Counted from the first letter of the stretch, positions 12,567-23,342 are shown. The stretch is 64,000 bases of DNA from Moringa oleifera (GCA_021397835.1 JAJFZO010000882.1:2236501-2300500), one strand, 5' to 3'. Made by a program: numbers and translations. The notes: generated from the letters alone by a model not told the origin.

Positions 12567-14078
12567 CTAAGCTGATAGGGGAGGAGGGGCGGTAGTACAG
12601 TGGGAGGGTACATCCGGGAGTGACTGAGAGGAAACCCAAGCCAACCATCTCGATACTACCCCTGCTTGTCGTTGTCGATCATGGTAATGGCTGTTATTAC
12701 TCGCTCTGCTCGAAAACCTACTTAAACCCGTGATTTCAGACACGCTTCTCGAATTTATTACGCTTCTGCCACTCCCATCAATGCTTTCACGCAGTTGCTG
12801 TTCTTCACTGTGCGAGTACAGTGGCAGCTGTAACTGCGGCTGCTGCTGCTGCTGCTGCTGCTGCTGCCGCTGCTGCTGCTTCTGCTTCTTCAATGATGGC
12901 CGTGACTCTAACGATAGTCTGTGGCTCTCGCTGATTATCATCTCTGATCGTAGATACAGCAGATCTGACGGCTGTACGTCGCTCCATCTCTGCTGGTGGT
13001 GGAGCCCACCGGATCCGTTCCCGACGGAGACTATGATCCTGTGCTCGAATCTACGCTCGAAGCTTTTCCTATCGGCCGTTAGTGCATCAGTCAAGAGAAG
13101 TCCGTCTTTTCGTACGGGCCGGTCAAAGCATCCTACGGCGACGGATTCGCTTCTCTTTCTTGGATTCGAAGAAGAGCTGTCCAAGGATCTCCTAAACGAC
13201 GCCGGCTCACGAGAAGAAGTACCTGCCTCGCCGGGTTTCTGAAGAACTATTTGTAGGAATCCCTTGCTGGTTCTCTCCCCAGCTGAAGAGTGCCTCCCTG
13301 AAACTCTACGAAAACCAGAGGTTGACTCGTCCCGAGTGGACTCGGCCCGGCTTCTTCTGCTCCCGACATGACAACCAGGATCTTCTTGTTGGGGCTGTGG
13401 GTTTCCGTGTAAGAAGTTGCAGTCTTCGATCAGGAGAATATCTTCCGGGTCGACACGGTACCGACAGAGAGGGCACGTGGAATGCGCATCGAGCCACGTA
13501 TCGACGCACTCCACGTGGAACGCGTGCTTGCACTTGGGCAGCAACCGCAGCACCTCCACAGGCTCGAACCGGGAGAGGCACACCGAGCACTCAAGCCCTT
13601 CCTTCTGTCCCCAGAGCGATTCAAAGCGGAAGATGGGTAAGGATTCAATAACTACCCGGTCGATCCCCGAATTCTTCCTCCCCGTTGCCCCGCTACCACC
13701 ACCGCGGCCGCCGCCTCGAGAATCATGATAACTTTGTCCGTAAACGTTTTCAGTCGCCCGCTTGCAGTGCTTGGCGTAAAGGAGCAGGAGAAAGGTGATC
13801 GAGAACATGGTTGTTAAAACTCCAACTACCACAGCTATTCTTGGCTTAAACGGGGAGAAATCCGGTCTCTCTTCAGGAGTTGGCGGTGACGGCAATGGGT
13901 TCGTCGACATTGTTGTGCCGCTTCCGCTGCTAGTGGCGGCGGCAATATCACCAGTAGGAGTTGTTGTTCCTCCAGTACCATTCTCTGCATATAGGGGTAT
14001 AACGAGAGAGACGTAAATAAGCAATAAGAAGGAAAAAGAAGAATAAGAAGTGGAAGAGGAGACTCCGAAAACGCCCAT
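12567..14078 (-). CDS. ATL-family RING-H2 E3 ubiquitin ligase (single exon, 503 aa)
   Basis: One uninterrupted exon, as usual for ATL genes. Residues 1-31 look like a signal peptide, followed by a Ser/Thr/Pro-rich segment. A membrane helix lies at about 81-101, and a basic CKR patch follows. The GLD-like motif is GID at 138-140. The RING-H2 finger has ligands C164, C167, C183, H185, H188, C191, C202 and C205 (CSVCLSRFE, KCKHAFHVEC, CPLC). The long Ser/Arg-rich tail contains a glutamine run. ATL proteins are membrane-anchored ligases that recruit E2 enzymes through the RING. The helix-GLD-RING layout and the LPIFRFESLWG lead-in fit the ATL13/ATL42 branch. The substrate is unknown. Start at 14078 gives the first ATG before the hydrophobic N-terminus. 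Confidence 0.92.
   Translation of the reverse strand: MGVFGVSSSTSYSSFSFLLLIYVSLVIPLYAENGTGGTTTPTGDIAAATSSGSGTTMSTNPLPSPPTPEERPDFSPFKPRIAVVVGVLTTMFSITFLLLLYAKHCKRATENVYGQSYHDSRGGGRGGGSGATGRKNSGIDRVVIESLPIFRFESLWGQKEGLECSVCLSRFEPVEVLRLLPKCKHAFHVECVDTWLDAHSTCPLCRYRVDPEDILLIEDCNFLHGNPQPQQEDPGCHVGSRRSRAESTRDESTSGFRRVSGRHSSAGERTSKGFLQIVLQKPGEAGTSSREPASFRRSLDSSSSNPRKRSESVAVGCFDRPVRKDGLLLTDALTADRKSFERRFEHRIIVSVGNGSGGLHHQQRWSDVQPSDLLYLRSEMIISESHRLSLESRPSLKKQKQQQRQQQQQQQQQPQLQLPLYSHSEEQQLRESIDGSGRSVINSRSVSEITGLSRFSSRASNNSHYHDRQRQAGVVSRWLAWVSSQSLPDVPSHCTTAPPPLSA
12822..12890 (-). repeat. CAG-type trinucleotide repeat encoding poly-Gln in the ATL tail
   Basis: On the plus strand this reads as mostly CTG triplets, interrupted by CCG and TTC. 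On the coding strand it gives KKQKQQQRQQQQQQQQQPQL in the C-terminal tail of the ATL protein. It is an in-frame microsatellite in a disordered region and probably varies in length between individuals. Confidence 0.9.
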
Positions 14079-16962
14079 CTCCGAAGCTGCTTGTTCTCAG
14101 GGAAAGTTTCCTTTAAAAACTTTTTGAGGGCCTGAAATGGAGGGTCGATGGAAAGCGGAGAGATTCTGAGATATGGGTTTTGAGATAAAGATACAAAGAG
14201 GATAAGACAAAGGCATGCATATATCATATAACTGACTGCCTGATTCAGTTTAATTATTGTTCTTCTTTATTCGTATTAATATTATTTATTAATTAATAAT
14301 TTAAGCTTATTTGTTTATTTATTAATTATTACGGAAAATGAGAGAACTAGAGATGAAAAGAGACCCGACCCAGACAAGCAATAACCCACCCAGTAACACC
14401 TTCACATGCATTTCAATGGATTTCTCACGTTCTTTTTTTCTTCCACTGGACGATTTTGTCCTGCTGTCATCGTTCAATTTACAGTCAAACCCAGTGATCC
14501 CAAACAGAAGCAGACCGGAGCACCCAGTGGCATGTTCTGTGGCCGCCAAAGAGTACGGAGATTACCCAGGTTCACAGCTCTTGCTACCCTGTTGGTCTTG
14601 ATTGTTTCGACTCTGTTTTCAAACTGGGCCCTTTCTTCTGTTCATGGAAAGAGACCACTTTACAGGTTACAGTGTGAAAGCAAAAAACTTTGTAAATTCG
14701 ATTCGAAGCTGTGGTGTTCATTCTTTCCAATTAGAAATTTTTTGGCTTTCTCACTGTTGTTGAGCTTTTCATGGGATGAAAGAGATAGGAGTTTTCTTAG
14801 GGTGAGAGGCAGTTTTCATGAACAGTGTAGTTTGTTTGGATGGGTATCCATCCCCTTTATTGTCTCTTTCGTATTGTTGCTTGGGTTCACTTCATTGTCC
14901 CACTTGGGTCTCTACAGTTCGGCACCATTCTCCTTGTCGCTGTGCTTGTTTGTTTCTGAGGAAAACTGGGTATTATTTTATACACTTTCTGACAACTCAA
15001 GGCTTTGGGCTTTGTTGGGTTGAGCTCAGGTGATCTCTTTTTTTGTGATACCATTTGCTCTCAGTTCTCATAGCATCGTATATAATATAAATGCAAGGTC
15101 ATGTTCATGGGAATAAATTGTATTTTAACCTTGAATTATGCTCCTTGAATGAGATAGTTTACATGGAGAAACCGGATTTAACAAATTGGAGAATTACCTT
15201 TTCAGCCAGGAAGCATGAACTGGAGTGAGACAGTGGAGTTCTTAAAACTGCAAGAACATGACACTAAGATTTTCACAGATTGTTTAATGAGTAATCTGTG
15301 AAATCGTAGTCTTTAAGATATAGTACATTGCATCTGTAAGGTATCAAATCTTGTTCCTTGAGATATAATAGATTGCTGTTTACTTGTTGAAGAATATTTT
15401 AACATTGTATTTGTTCCTCAGTGCTTTAACCCATCTGGTTATAATTGCTTTCCCAATACCATCCATTTACTTAAAGGTGTTTCATATATTTATTAACATA
15501 CTCTCTGAAGATTGAAGGCTCTCAGGTGTTAGTATGTTGCATCTGCTTTTCTATTTTGGTTTTGGTAGATAAGATCTTTCTCAGATTTCACTTTCCAACA
15601 CTTTGTCTCTCTACTCTTGTCACATGGCAGCCCACAAGGCAGACATTTTAAACTTGTTTTATTCAGTGCTTTTTTTTTTTTTTTTTCCAGTTGGCTTCAC
15701 TTAATCATGGAACTTTTTTGTCCCACAAGTTCATCAAGCATGATCATCAGCTGTAAGTAAACAATTATATCTTCTGTGTAATTCTCTGCACATATAATCT
15801 AGAATTTGAGTTTCTAGCGTCCAGGAAAGTGAGTTATCTTGTCCTATGTTTTTTCCTTTTTTTCTGGGAAATGTCTCCCATTTTTTATTTCAAACTAAAG
15901 ACTAGTCAGATGGGAACACTTGTAGAGGCTTACAAGGTGAAAGAGGCAGCTTGTAATTTCTCCTGTGACTGTATCTCAAGTGCTCAGTTTTTTGTTGGTT
16001 CAGCTGTTTGTATTGTAGAATTTGATACAGGGAGTGCATCTATGTATTCATCCAAGCTGTCTGCTTATCTGTTGGGAATGTTGAAGACACAGGACATTTC
16101 CCTGATGCTCAAACTTGGTGTTTGTAGTTATTTCCCTGGATACACAGGCTTTGATCTTTTTTTAAATGTTAACTTCATATCTGATTTAGCTGCCTTGTCT
16201 TCATGCCTGGAACACTTCTCATTGCTCAGGGAAATGAAATCAAAACAGAGGTACTTCTTGAAGATGCCCAAGCACCCATTTCTCATTTGGAAACAATGAA
16301 TTGTTAACAAGTTTCTAATTTCTTGATGTTCAATCTTTTGGATTTTTTCAGAACTCAAACAACCAGTGGATCATAACCTGAAAACTTACCCAGTAATCTG
16401 ACTACCAGATTCGATCTGCGCTGTTAAATACCCTTTTCCTCTCTGTTCTTTTACAATATTATCTGTTCAGAATCTGAACCTTGGTTGCATGACTTGTGTT
16501 GTGCAGAATATTTCAGACCAGGGCCTCATTCCTGAGTGACCTTGCCTGCTAAAGATGGGAAGTTCCATTTATTTTGGCTGCAGTAGTTTTTCATTTTCTC
16601 AGCCTCTTGAAAATCTTTTGTGTATTGTCTTAAACAGATTATCAATATATTAAAATACATTAGAAAATAAAAAAAAATAGGATTTCACGGTGTTTGAAGT
16701 CAAAAATGAATGAATGGTTCAGATTCAACTACAACCATGCACCTTGACCCTACACGATCTCTTATAACCACAACGAGGAAATTCCCGCCCAATTTAACCG
16801 TATGAAACACACGACGGTCCGCTAATCTACGCCACATTGCGCAGTACGCATCCTACTGGTAACAGCGCTCCATAACTGAGTCTCAGACTAACTTCCATTT
16901 TCGAAGCCAAAGCAAAGAACTCCCCCGCTTCTCCTTCTCTGGGAGGCAAGAAGACGAAAACC
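14079..16962. other. Intergenic between divergent ATL and GH17 genes, with unassigned exon-like segments
   Basis: The left end is the ATL promoter. On the plus strand an open frame from about 14529 reads MFCGRQRVRRLPRF, then a hydrophobic stretch (TALATLLVLIVSTLF) and HGKRPLY, and reaches a possible donor (ACAG|GTTACA) near 14668. An exon-like block at 15691-15752 has a long polypyrimidine tract with CCAG before it and a consensus CT|GTAAGT donor after it. Joined, they give a membrane-anchored peptide of about 65 residues. I recognise no family, and the transcript could be non-coding. The remainder to the GH17 gene shows nothing. Confidence 0.35.
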
Positions 16963-18126
16963 ATGTCCCTTTTCTCTCTTCTTCTCCCTCTCTGTTTCTT
17001 ACTTCTTTTCCTCCTCCTGGACGGAATCACATCCCTGCCCACTGTCGGTGTCACCTACTCTGCTTCTCACACCACCCCCACCGCAATATCCATCTCGTCA
17101 CCGCCGGCCACTGCCGCTAACAGGCCACTGCAACCGGAAAAGATAGCGGCTGCTATAACGACGCTGGGGCTGCCGGCAGTTCGCCTCGCGGAATCGGATC
17201 CGTCCATCGTGCGAGCGTTCACCTATACTAACACGTCCCTCCTTCTGACCATCCCCAACCCTCTAGTTCCCGCGCTCGCCTCCAATCGCTCCCTGGCCCT
17301 CCGCTGGGTCTACCGGCACATCTTACCCTTCTATCCTCGGTCCAAGATCTCCCTCATCTCCGTTGGGAACGACGTCTTCTCCTCCTCACCCGATGTCTCT
17401 GCCTTCCTACTCCCTGCCATTCGCAACCTTGATCTCGCCCTCCGTGATCTCGGTATCAAGAAAATCTCCGTCTCCACCACCTTCTCCTTCTTCACCGTCA
17501 TCACCACCGCCTTCCCGCCATCCATGGCTGAGTTCCAACAACCCATGGGTGAGCTTATTATCAGGCCCCTGCTCCAGTTCTTGGACGCTACTAACTCCTC
17601 TTTCTTGGTGAATATTCACCCTTACAATATGTATCGCTTGAATGCTGAGATACCCATTGGGTTCGCACTGTTTCAAGAGCATCCGTTTAACTTCAGGGAC
17701 GATTTCACTACTGGGGTGAGGTATAGGAACCTCTTCGACATGATGGTTGATGCTGTGATTACCGCCATGGCTGTTGCTGGGCATGAGAATGTGCCGCTCA
17801 TTGTGGCAGAGACCGGGTGGCCCAGCTCAGGGGCCGAACCCTTGGAGGTTGATGCAACGCCGTTTTATGCAGAGATGTATCTGAAGGGGTTGGTAGGACA
17901 CTTGAGGTCCGGGTTAGGCACGCCGTTGAGGAAAGATGGGGTTGCAGAGGCTTACATATACGAGTTGGTTGATAGGGATATCAAGCAAGGCACTCGGAAT
18001 TGGGGAATTTTATATCAGAATATGACCAAGAAGTACAAGATTCAGTACTCAGGGGCATGCAGGATCGGTGGCGTGAGATATCTTTTGCTGGATATTTCCT
18101 TGATGATTTTGTTCTTGATGTATTAG
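16963..18126 (+). CDS. Glycoside hydrolase family 17 (beta-1,3-glucanase-like) protein, probable GPI anchor, altered acid/base residue (387 aa)
   Basis: Single exon. Residues 1-24 form a signal peptide. A GH17 barrel follows: VGVTYS, VRLAESDPSIVRAF, ISVGNDVF, FLVNIHPYNMY, VAETGWPSSG (nucleophile E283) and GTRNWGILY near the end. Family members hydrolyse 1,3-beta-glucans (callose and fungal walls). The general acid/base normally lies in a VGNE motif; here the position is D137. The usual RLYD-type motif is also replaced by RLAES. The C-terminus ends in a hydrophobic stretch (YLLLDISLMILFLMY) after a small-residue region, as in GPI-anchored members; the X8 domain is absent. Activity may therefore be weak or changed, and this could be a non-catalytic beta-glucan binder. 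Several N-glycosylation sequons fit secretion. Confidence 0.88.
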   Translation: MSLFSLLLPLCFLLLFLLLDGITSLPTVGVTYSASHTTPTAISISSPPATAANRPLQPEKIAAAITTLGLPAVRLAESDPSIVRAFTYTNTSLLLTIPNPLVPALASNRSLALRWVYRHILPFYPRSKISLISVGNDVFSSSPDVSAFLLPAIRNLDLALRDLGIKKISVSTTFSFFTVITTAFPPSMAEFQQPMGELIIRPLLQFLDATNSSFLVNIHPYNMYRLNAEIPIGFALFQEHPFNFRDDFTTGVRYRNLFDMMVDAVITAMAVAGHENVPLIVAETGWPSSGAEPLEVDATPFYAEMYLKGLVGHLRSGLGTPLRKDGVAEAYIYELVDRDIKQGTRNWGILYQNMTKKYKIQYSGACRIGGVRYLLLDISLMILFLMY

Positions 18127-21049
18127 GGGATACCAGTCTGACTAATTTTGGCTTTTTTTCCGGGTATTTCCTTGTTTCTTTCAAGATGGTGACCCTCAGC
18201 TAAAGCTCCTGGAATATCTGGAATTTTGATGAATTGGATTTTCAAATTTGGATATTAATGGTAGTTTTATAGGACTTCTGTAGTGTTATCTGTTTTGGTA
18301 GTTTTCAGGAGATACCAATTGGCATTTAAGCTAGGTTTTCTGTTTTCTCAATTTTCTTTTTCCATGAAAGTGGTGATGCAGACTTGCAGATTTGATGGAT
18401 TAGTGATAGATGGTTTCATCGAGATGTACATAAAGTTTTGAGAGAGAAACTTTTAGCAATTTTTTTCCAGATGTTGGATGTGAATTGGTTAACATTTTTC
18501 TCTCTTGAAGCTGCTGATGTATTTTCTTCCGTTGTTTTGGTAAATGAGAATTTAATAAAACAATGATTCTTTTTTTTTTTCTCTGGCACAAGATCTCTCT
18601 ATGCCAGCTTTTGCTAGTTTCTCATATTGTCTTTGTATTTTACTATGGATTTCTGTGTATATTACATGTGGATTGAAATCAAAATGACCTAATAGAGAGC
18701 TAGTAGTGTGCAAATTGATTGCCCAGCCTATACTTAATTATGTGTATATGGATCTTCAGCCAATTTGACGTAATTTGAAATGGTGTTCTGACTATTAAAA
18801 TCCACGTATGTGATCTGGGTTTTATCTATTCAATGGGTGTTTACCAGCCTCTGATGTAGTCTCCACGCCTTGAGCTGGTTATATGGAACACAATTTGCTT
18901 AAAATTCCGTTCAAGTGATTATCCATAGGTGAAGTCGGTGAAGCGCTCTGGTGTATAGCAAATGGAAGGAGAGTATCCATTTGCTAAAAGTCGATTCAAG
19001 ATCCAAATATCAGTCTGCCCGAGTTCAGAGTTCAGACAATGCCACGCTCTTGTTTTGGGCCTCTGAAACTCAAAAATACCACATGAGGCCCATGCCCACA
19101 GTGCAGTTTGCAGGGGCCAAGCAAACAATCATGACCAGTTTCTTCCAGCTTTGTAACTGTCCATAATTCCGAAATGCAGCCTTTCTCTTTTCAATTGAAG
19201 GTATTCATTTCTCAGTTCTGTTGTCTTGCAACGTCTTGCTAACAAATTTTGACTGCTGAGCGTATTTTTTTGGTAGGTGGGCGTTCAGACATTCTTTTCA
19301 AGGCTATCCGGAATAGGGGTCTTGCTATTCCCTCCATTCTTGCTTCTTATGGTGTGAATCTTCTAGTCTCATATCTGGTTGTAAACCCATAGGTCATTTG
19401 TGTTAGTGTTTTCTGCTTCTGGAGGCTCTAACTAAGGCTTCGCAATGAAAATCTTTATGGTTCTTATATGGCTACCATCTTACTAGAAATTTCTTTATTG
19501 TATATACCCAAAAAAGTTGCATCTAGTTGAGCCCAAATGTCAATGGGTTTATTCGTTTCTTCTTGTTGTTTCATTTATATGCTAATCTAAAGTTCTACTC
19601 CTCAGTGATTCTCTTGCTGCGACTTCCAAAACCTTCCTTCAGTTTCTATTTGGTTGTTGGGGGCTAATTAATAGAAGTACCATATTTTGGATTCTTTTGA
19701 TGGATATTCTCAACTGGCCCAGAAAAGTTGATTGATGTTGAAGTAGCTTTTAGGATATTTATGATAAAACCCATTTGTACAATTTAAAAATCATTTTTTG
19801 CCTTTTTCAACCTTATGGAGCTCTTATGTTCTTTGCCTTAATCTGCTCAATGTCCTTGAAAGGCCTTTTGTCAACATGTCTTTTTCAACCCCATGAAGCT
19901 CTTATGCTCTTTGCCTTGATGTGCTCAATGTTATTGAAAAGCCTTTTGTCAAATTCATGGGTTAACTTCACATGTAAAGAGAGGGCCAGCAATAATTTGA
20001 GGCTGGGGAATGAACACTTGATGCACTGGCATTGAACTATTGTTAACTCTTAGGCCCTTGTACATGTTTCTACTATTAGTATGCTATTGTTCCTTTTGAA
20101 CGTTCTTCCCTATCATGTTGCCTGCCTGCTCCTCCCTGGATACATTTTTGGCTCTTGTATGATTTTTTGATTACTAACTTATTTATGCAAAGGTGGATTG
20201 TAATTTATTTCATGCAAGTAGATGTGCATGCTCACATGTGCACGAGCATCTGATTTGGGAAAACAATGCTTATGAAGACAATGGGTTGGTGAATTCTTTG
20301 ATCTTCTACATGAGCTAACTAATGTTACACTTGACCTGATTTGTGAATAAGCAGAACAGTTAAGAATGTTGAACTCATCAATTCCATGGCAAAAGCTATT
20401 TACAGGTATGGATATTGATTTCACCCTATATCTAGTAAATTTGGAACACTCTCTATGTCTGTTTCAGGTCAGTAACTGTATGATATACTTGATAGTTGTG
20501 ACAGGTACACCCTGAAGATGCAGAGTTTTGCCGCAAGGAACTGCAGCACACTGACAAATTGGACTTATCTTTGAACCAACAATGGATACTGGGGAGACGA
20601 TGGATCCAGGCAGGACTACCAAGCAGGTTTAGTTGCTGTTGAATAAAGGTGCCCTGTCGAAATTCAGATGTGTGCTGCAATGGTTCAGTGAACACCCTGC
20701 AAACCTAGTGAAATGCATGGAGTGTCTTGATGGGGTGGAGGAGATAGAACAAGTGACCTGTTTGCAGTAGACATTTTCCTGAAGAAGAAATACAGAGAAA
20801 TATTCCTTTCAATTGAAGAAGCCTAGTGTAACAATTTTTACATGGTTGCAGCTGGCTGCCATCAATTTTTTTTTTTTTTTTGCTCCATTGACTTAGGAAC
20901 AAAATAATAACATATTATGTACAGCACAAGCAAACCAACGTTCTGATATCGCTGAATCTGTATGTGGCTGAATCTGTCCTGGAAGATCATAAAGAAAAAT
21001 CAAGCATCAAGAACCAATTAACAAAACCAGAACCACTTTGGAACAAGAT
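18127..21049. other. Intergenic with a 78-bp tandem duplication and unassigned exon-like blocks
   Basis: After the GH17 3' UTR no known gene is recognised. A 78-bp duplication lies at 19802-19957. Exon-like plus-strand pieces include 19278 onward (GGRSDILFKAIRNRGLAIPS), about 20356-20405 (TVKNVELINSMAKAIYR, then GTATGG) and about 20505 onward after TGTGACAG (HPEDAEFCRKELQHTDKL or, in another frame, YTLKMQSFAARNC). No continuous protein could be assembled. They may be relics or parts of a transcript of unknown function. A T-run at 20867-20881 lies near the 3' side of the HAD gene. Confidence 0.35.
19802..19957 (+). repeat. Imperfect 78-bp tandem duplication
   Basis: Copies at 19802-19879 and 19880-19957 both begin CTTTTTCAACC and share GCTCTTATG.TCTTTGCCTT and CTTTTGTCAA. 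The two copies keep one reading frame open (LFQPYGALMFFALICSM and LFQPHEALMLFALMCSM), but no protein family is recognised. Several substitutions separate them. Confidence 0.85.
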
Positions 21050-23342
21050 CTATTGTAATGCTTTTCTTCTTGCAATGCAATCCACCAAATTGTAGTACAT
21101 TGGGTTGGGAAGCTTGAAGATGAGCTTTCCCAAAGAAGGGCCACTTAAAGCATCCATTCGGTTGCTAATCACACCCATTATACGGAAACCTTGTTCCTGC
21201 AATGCCACTCTGCGTCTAAACAAGTATTCTTGGGTATACATTTGCATTTCATTGTCTAACCTGCAAAAATGGCAAACAATTTCAATCAGTTGCAGAGGAA
21301 ACATCAATACATAAACTTTCAAGTTGACAATCCAAAATGAGTAACGAGGACAAGCATCTTGAAGCAACTATAAGATCTATGATTTACAGGTTTTGGGATG
21401 AAGAAAAGGAGTAATTAATAAGATGTCCAACTCAAGAAATAACCTTCAGAAATAAACGGTCTTGACATACTTTTCTTGGCCTTTTGGAGCCAGAGCTCCA
21501 ACTTTAATCAATAAGATTCAATCTAAATTGAAAACCGATTAGAAGATAAATAGAAAGGGTAAGAAAATCTATTTGACGGGTAGTTTCCAGTGAAGTGGTT
21601 TTGAAAGTTTTCTAAAGAAAAAAAAAGGAGCTAGACTGCTTTCCCTTCATTAGCATAAATGAAATTTTGCATTGCAGTGAATAGCTATCAGCAGAAGCCT
21701 TATATTCTAAGTAGACATCCATGCTTGATTCAGAGAACTTTATAAATTCTCGCAGAATTAGCCAAGCCTCTTTCTGTAGCAAGATAGAAGTACATTCTTT
21801 GATATCATCATAGACTATAAAATATAAGAACTTAGAAGCCAAAGCATAAATTCCCGGAATCTCATAATTAGAAGACACTTTGGAGATTTCTACACTCATT
21901 GATCAATAGATTTATCCACAGAGTTCAAAGAATAGATAATACCTCATGATCAAAGAAGACCAGCCACTGTATCCTGCAGAAATAAGGAGGTCTGTGGTGG
22001 CATTGCGTTCTCTCTCAGGCTTCCTTGAGAAGAGAATCACCGACCATCCTCTGGATCTTAGTTTTAAGTATAGCTCCAGAATAAGCTTGTGCTTTTGATC
22101 TTTTGCATCTTCAGAGAAATCACCACATCCGCTTTGCCACCCATCAAATCTGTGCCATAATAGAATTCCTCCTCTGAATTAAATAGAATAAATCTGAAAG
22201 AAGTTCATATGGAAACAAGGAGAGGAAGAAAACAGAAAAAGAGAAATCGTAGAACTCCTGTTTCATTGTGTGTCTTCCCTATATTATGAATATAGGGAAG
22301 ACACACAATGAAAACATACATAAAAAGTCACATGAGAATTACCGATGGGTCAATAGATTGCTATGCTGTGAATCTGACGCAAAGATACCATCTATATCCA
22401 TTAACACCACATCTACACTATCCTCTCCTGGTGCAAGATTACTGAAATAACTCTCAGCCAACCGCAATGTGAAATTTAAGTCTCTCAAATATTTCCCTTC
22501 CTTGTTGTATCTGATAGCAAAATCAGTACAAGACAAAGGGAACTTCCCCACTTCCAAGCTGTTGAGCTCAGCATGTAAAGCCAAAATTCTGCAATAATCA
22601 TGATCCTTACTTGCAATCTGCATCTCAACAACCCCTTGACTCCTACTTTGACAGGACTGCAACATTACTGTTAATGATACCACCAAGGTTATAAATAGAA
22701 CCGCAACAGTGACTAGACCGGCAATTAAAGTTGTCGCAGCAAATGATGTCATGTAGAATCCTGTCTCTACAACATATCTGCTGCCCATCTCTGCAGCCAA
22801 GGAAAAGAGCTGGATTAACATGTCTAGCCAATTTGAGCTCACAGTTTTCTTGATTTTAGCTCTCACTACCAGTGAATCCCTGACAGATTGCCACTGTCTA
22901 GCAGAAATTTTCATGAACCAATAGCATAGTAGTAGAAGGGGCATAAGAAAAATCAACACAAAGAGATGAATTATCCAATACCCATTGAGTTATAAAATGA
23001 CTTCACGCCATCAAGCTCTCTGGGTGTTTACATCATAATGATTCAAAAGAAATAGCCAAGAAGTGTATATGACTTTCCCAAAGATATCAAAAAGTTTAAA
23101 ACATTCGTTAACCAAAATGGCTTGACAACCCAACGTAGTTATTTACACAGCTTTTGATCTGCCACAATGGGTACCTTGATTGCGTCTCATACTCTCATTG
23201 GTATAAGTGTCCCAAAGTCTCACATAAATATGAAAAAAGGATGAAAGGGAGGTTAAGGTGAAGCTCAAGTACCCGAATTTCCTCTACTAGTGAGACTCTG
23301 GGCAGAGAACTCCCTCTCCATCTGGTGGGCATAAGCCGACAT
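21050..23342 (-). CDS. Membrane-anchored HAD superfamily subfamily IIIB acid phosphatase-like protein, At2g39920-like (4 exons, 311 aa)
   Basis: Exons: 23342-23273, 22790-22343, 22149-21943 and 21260-21050, 936 bases. The first exon gives MSAYAHQMEREFSAQSL. A single membrane helix follows (about 39-67) with a short cytosolic N-terminus, then a luminal HAD domain: motif I DIDGIF (D155, D157), the RFDGWQSGCG cap region, and motif II in SVILFSRKPE. The C-terminus ends KLPNPMYY...ARRKALQ. This matches the VSP/acid-phosphatase-like IIIB branch and, from memory, Arabidopsis At2g39920. Motif IV, normally GDQWSD in this family, reads SNRMDA, so Mg binding and phosphatase activity are doubtful. The 2.3 kb gene carries a perfect hairpin in intron 2. 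The start was chosen because exon 1 joins in phase and opens with MSAYAHQMER, which I recall as the family's N-terminus. Confidence 0.85.
22261..22313. repeat. Perfect inverted repeat: 25-bp arms, 3-base loop, inside an intron
   Basis: The left arm 22261-22285 (TTTCATTGTGTGTCTTCCCT then ATATT) is exactly complementary to the right arm 22289-22313, separated by ATG at 22286-22288. It lies in the 193-base intron (22150-22342) of the HAD-like gene. In RNA it would make a near loopless 25-bp stem. No flanking target-site duplication is obvious. Confidence 0.95.

Noticed and set aside
12730..13651. Long plus-strand frames opposite the ATL gene (Cys- and Arg-rich)
   Set aside because: They are antisense shadows of the ATL coding sequence, driven by the CAG repeat and GC-rich codons.
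14406..15023. 205-codon plus-strand frame upstream of ATL
   Set aside because: Only a short internal part looks peptide-like; the rest after HGKRPLY is low-complexity Phe/Leu/Ser typical of T-rich intron DNA.
22791..22959. Upstream Met-rich extension (MLIFLMPLLLLCYW) of HAD exon 2
   Set aside because: A splice acceptor at 22791 joins in phase to exon 1 (MSAYAHQMER), the N-terminus I recall for this family; the extension is intron sequence.
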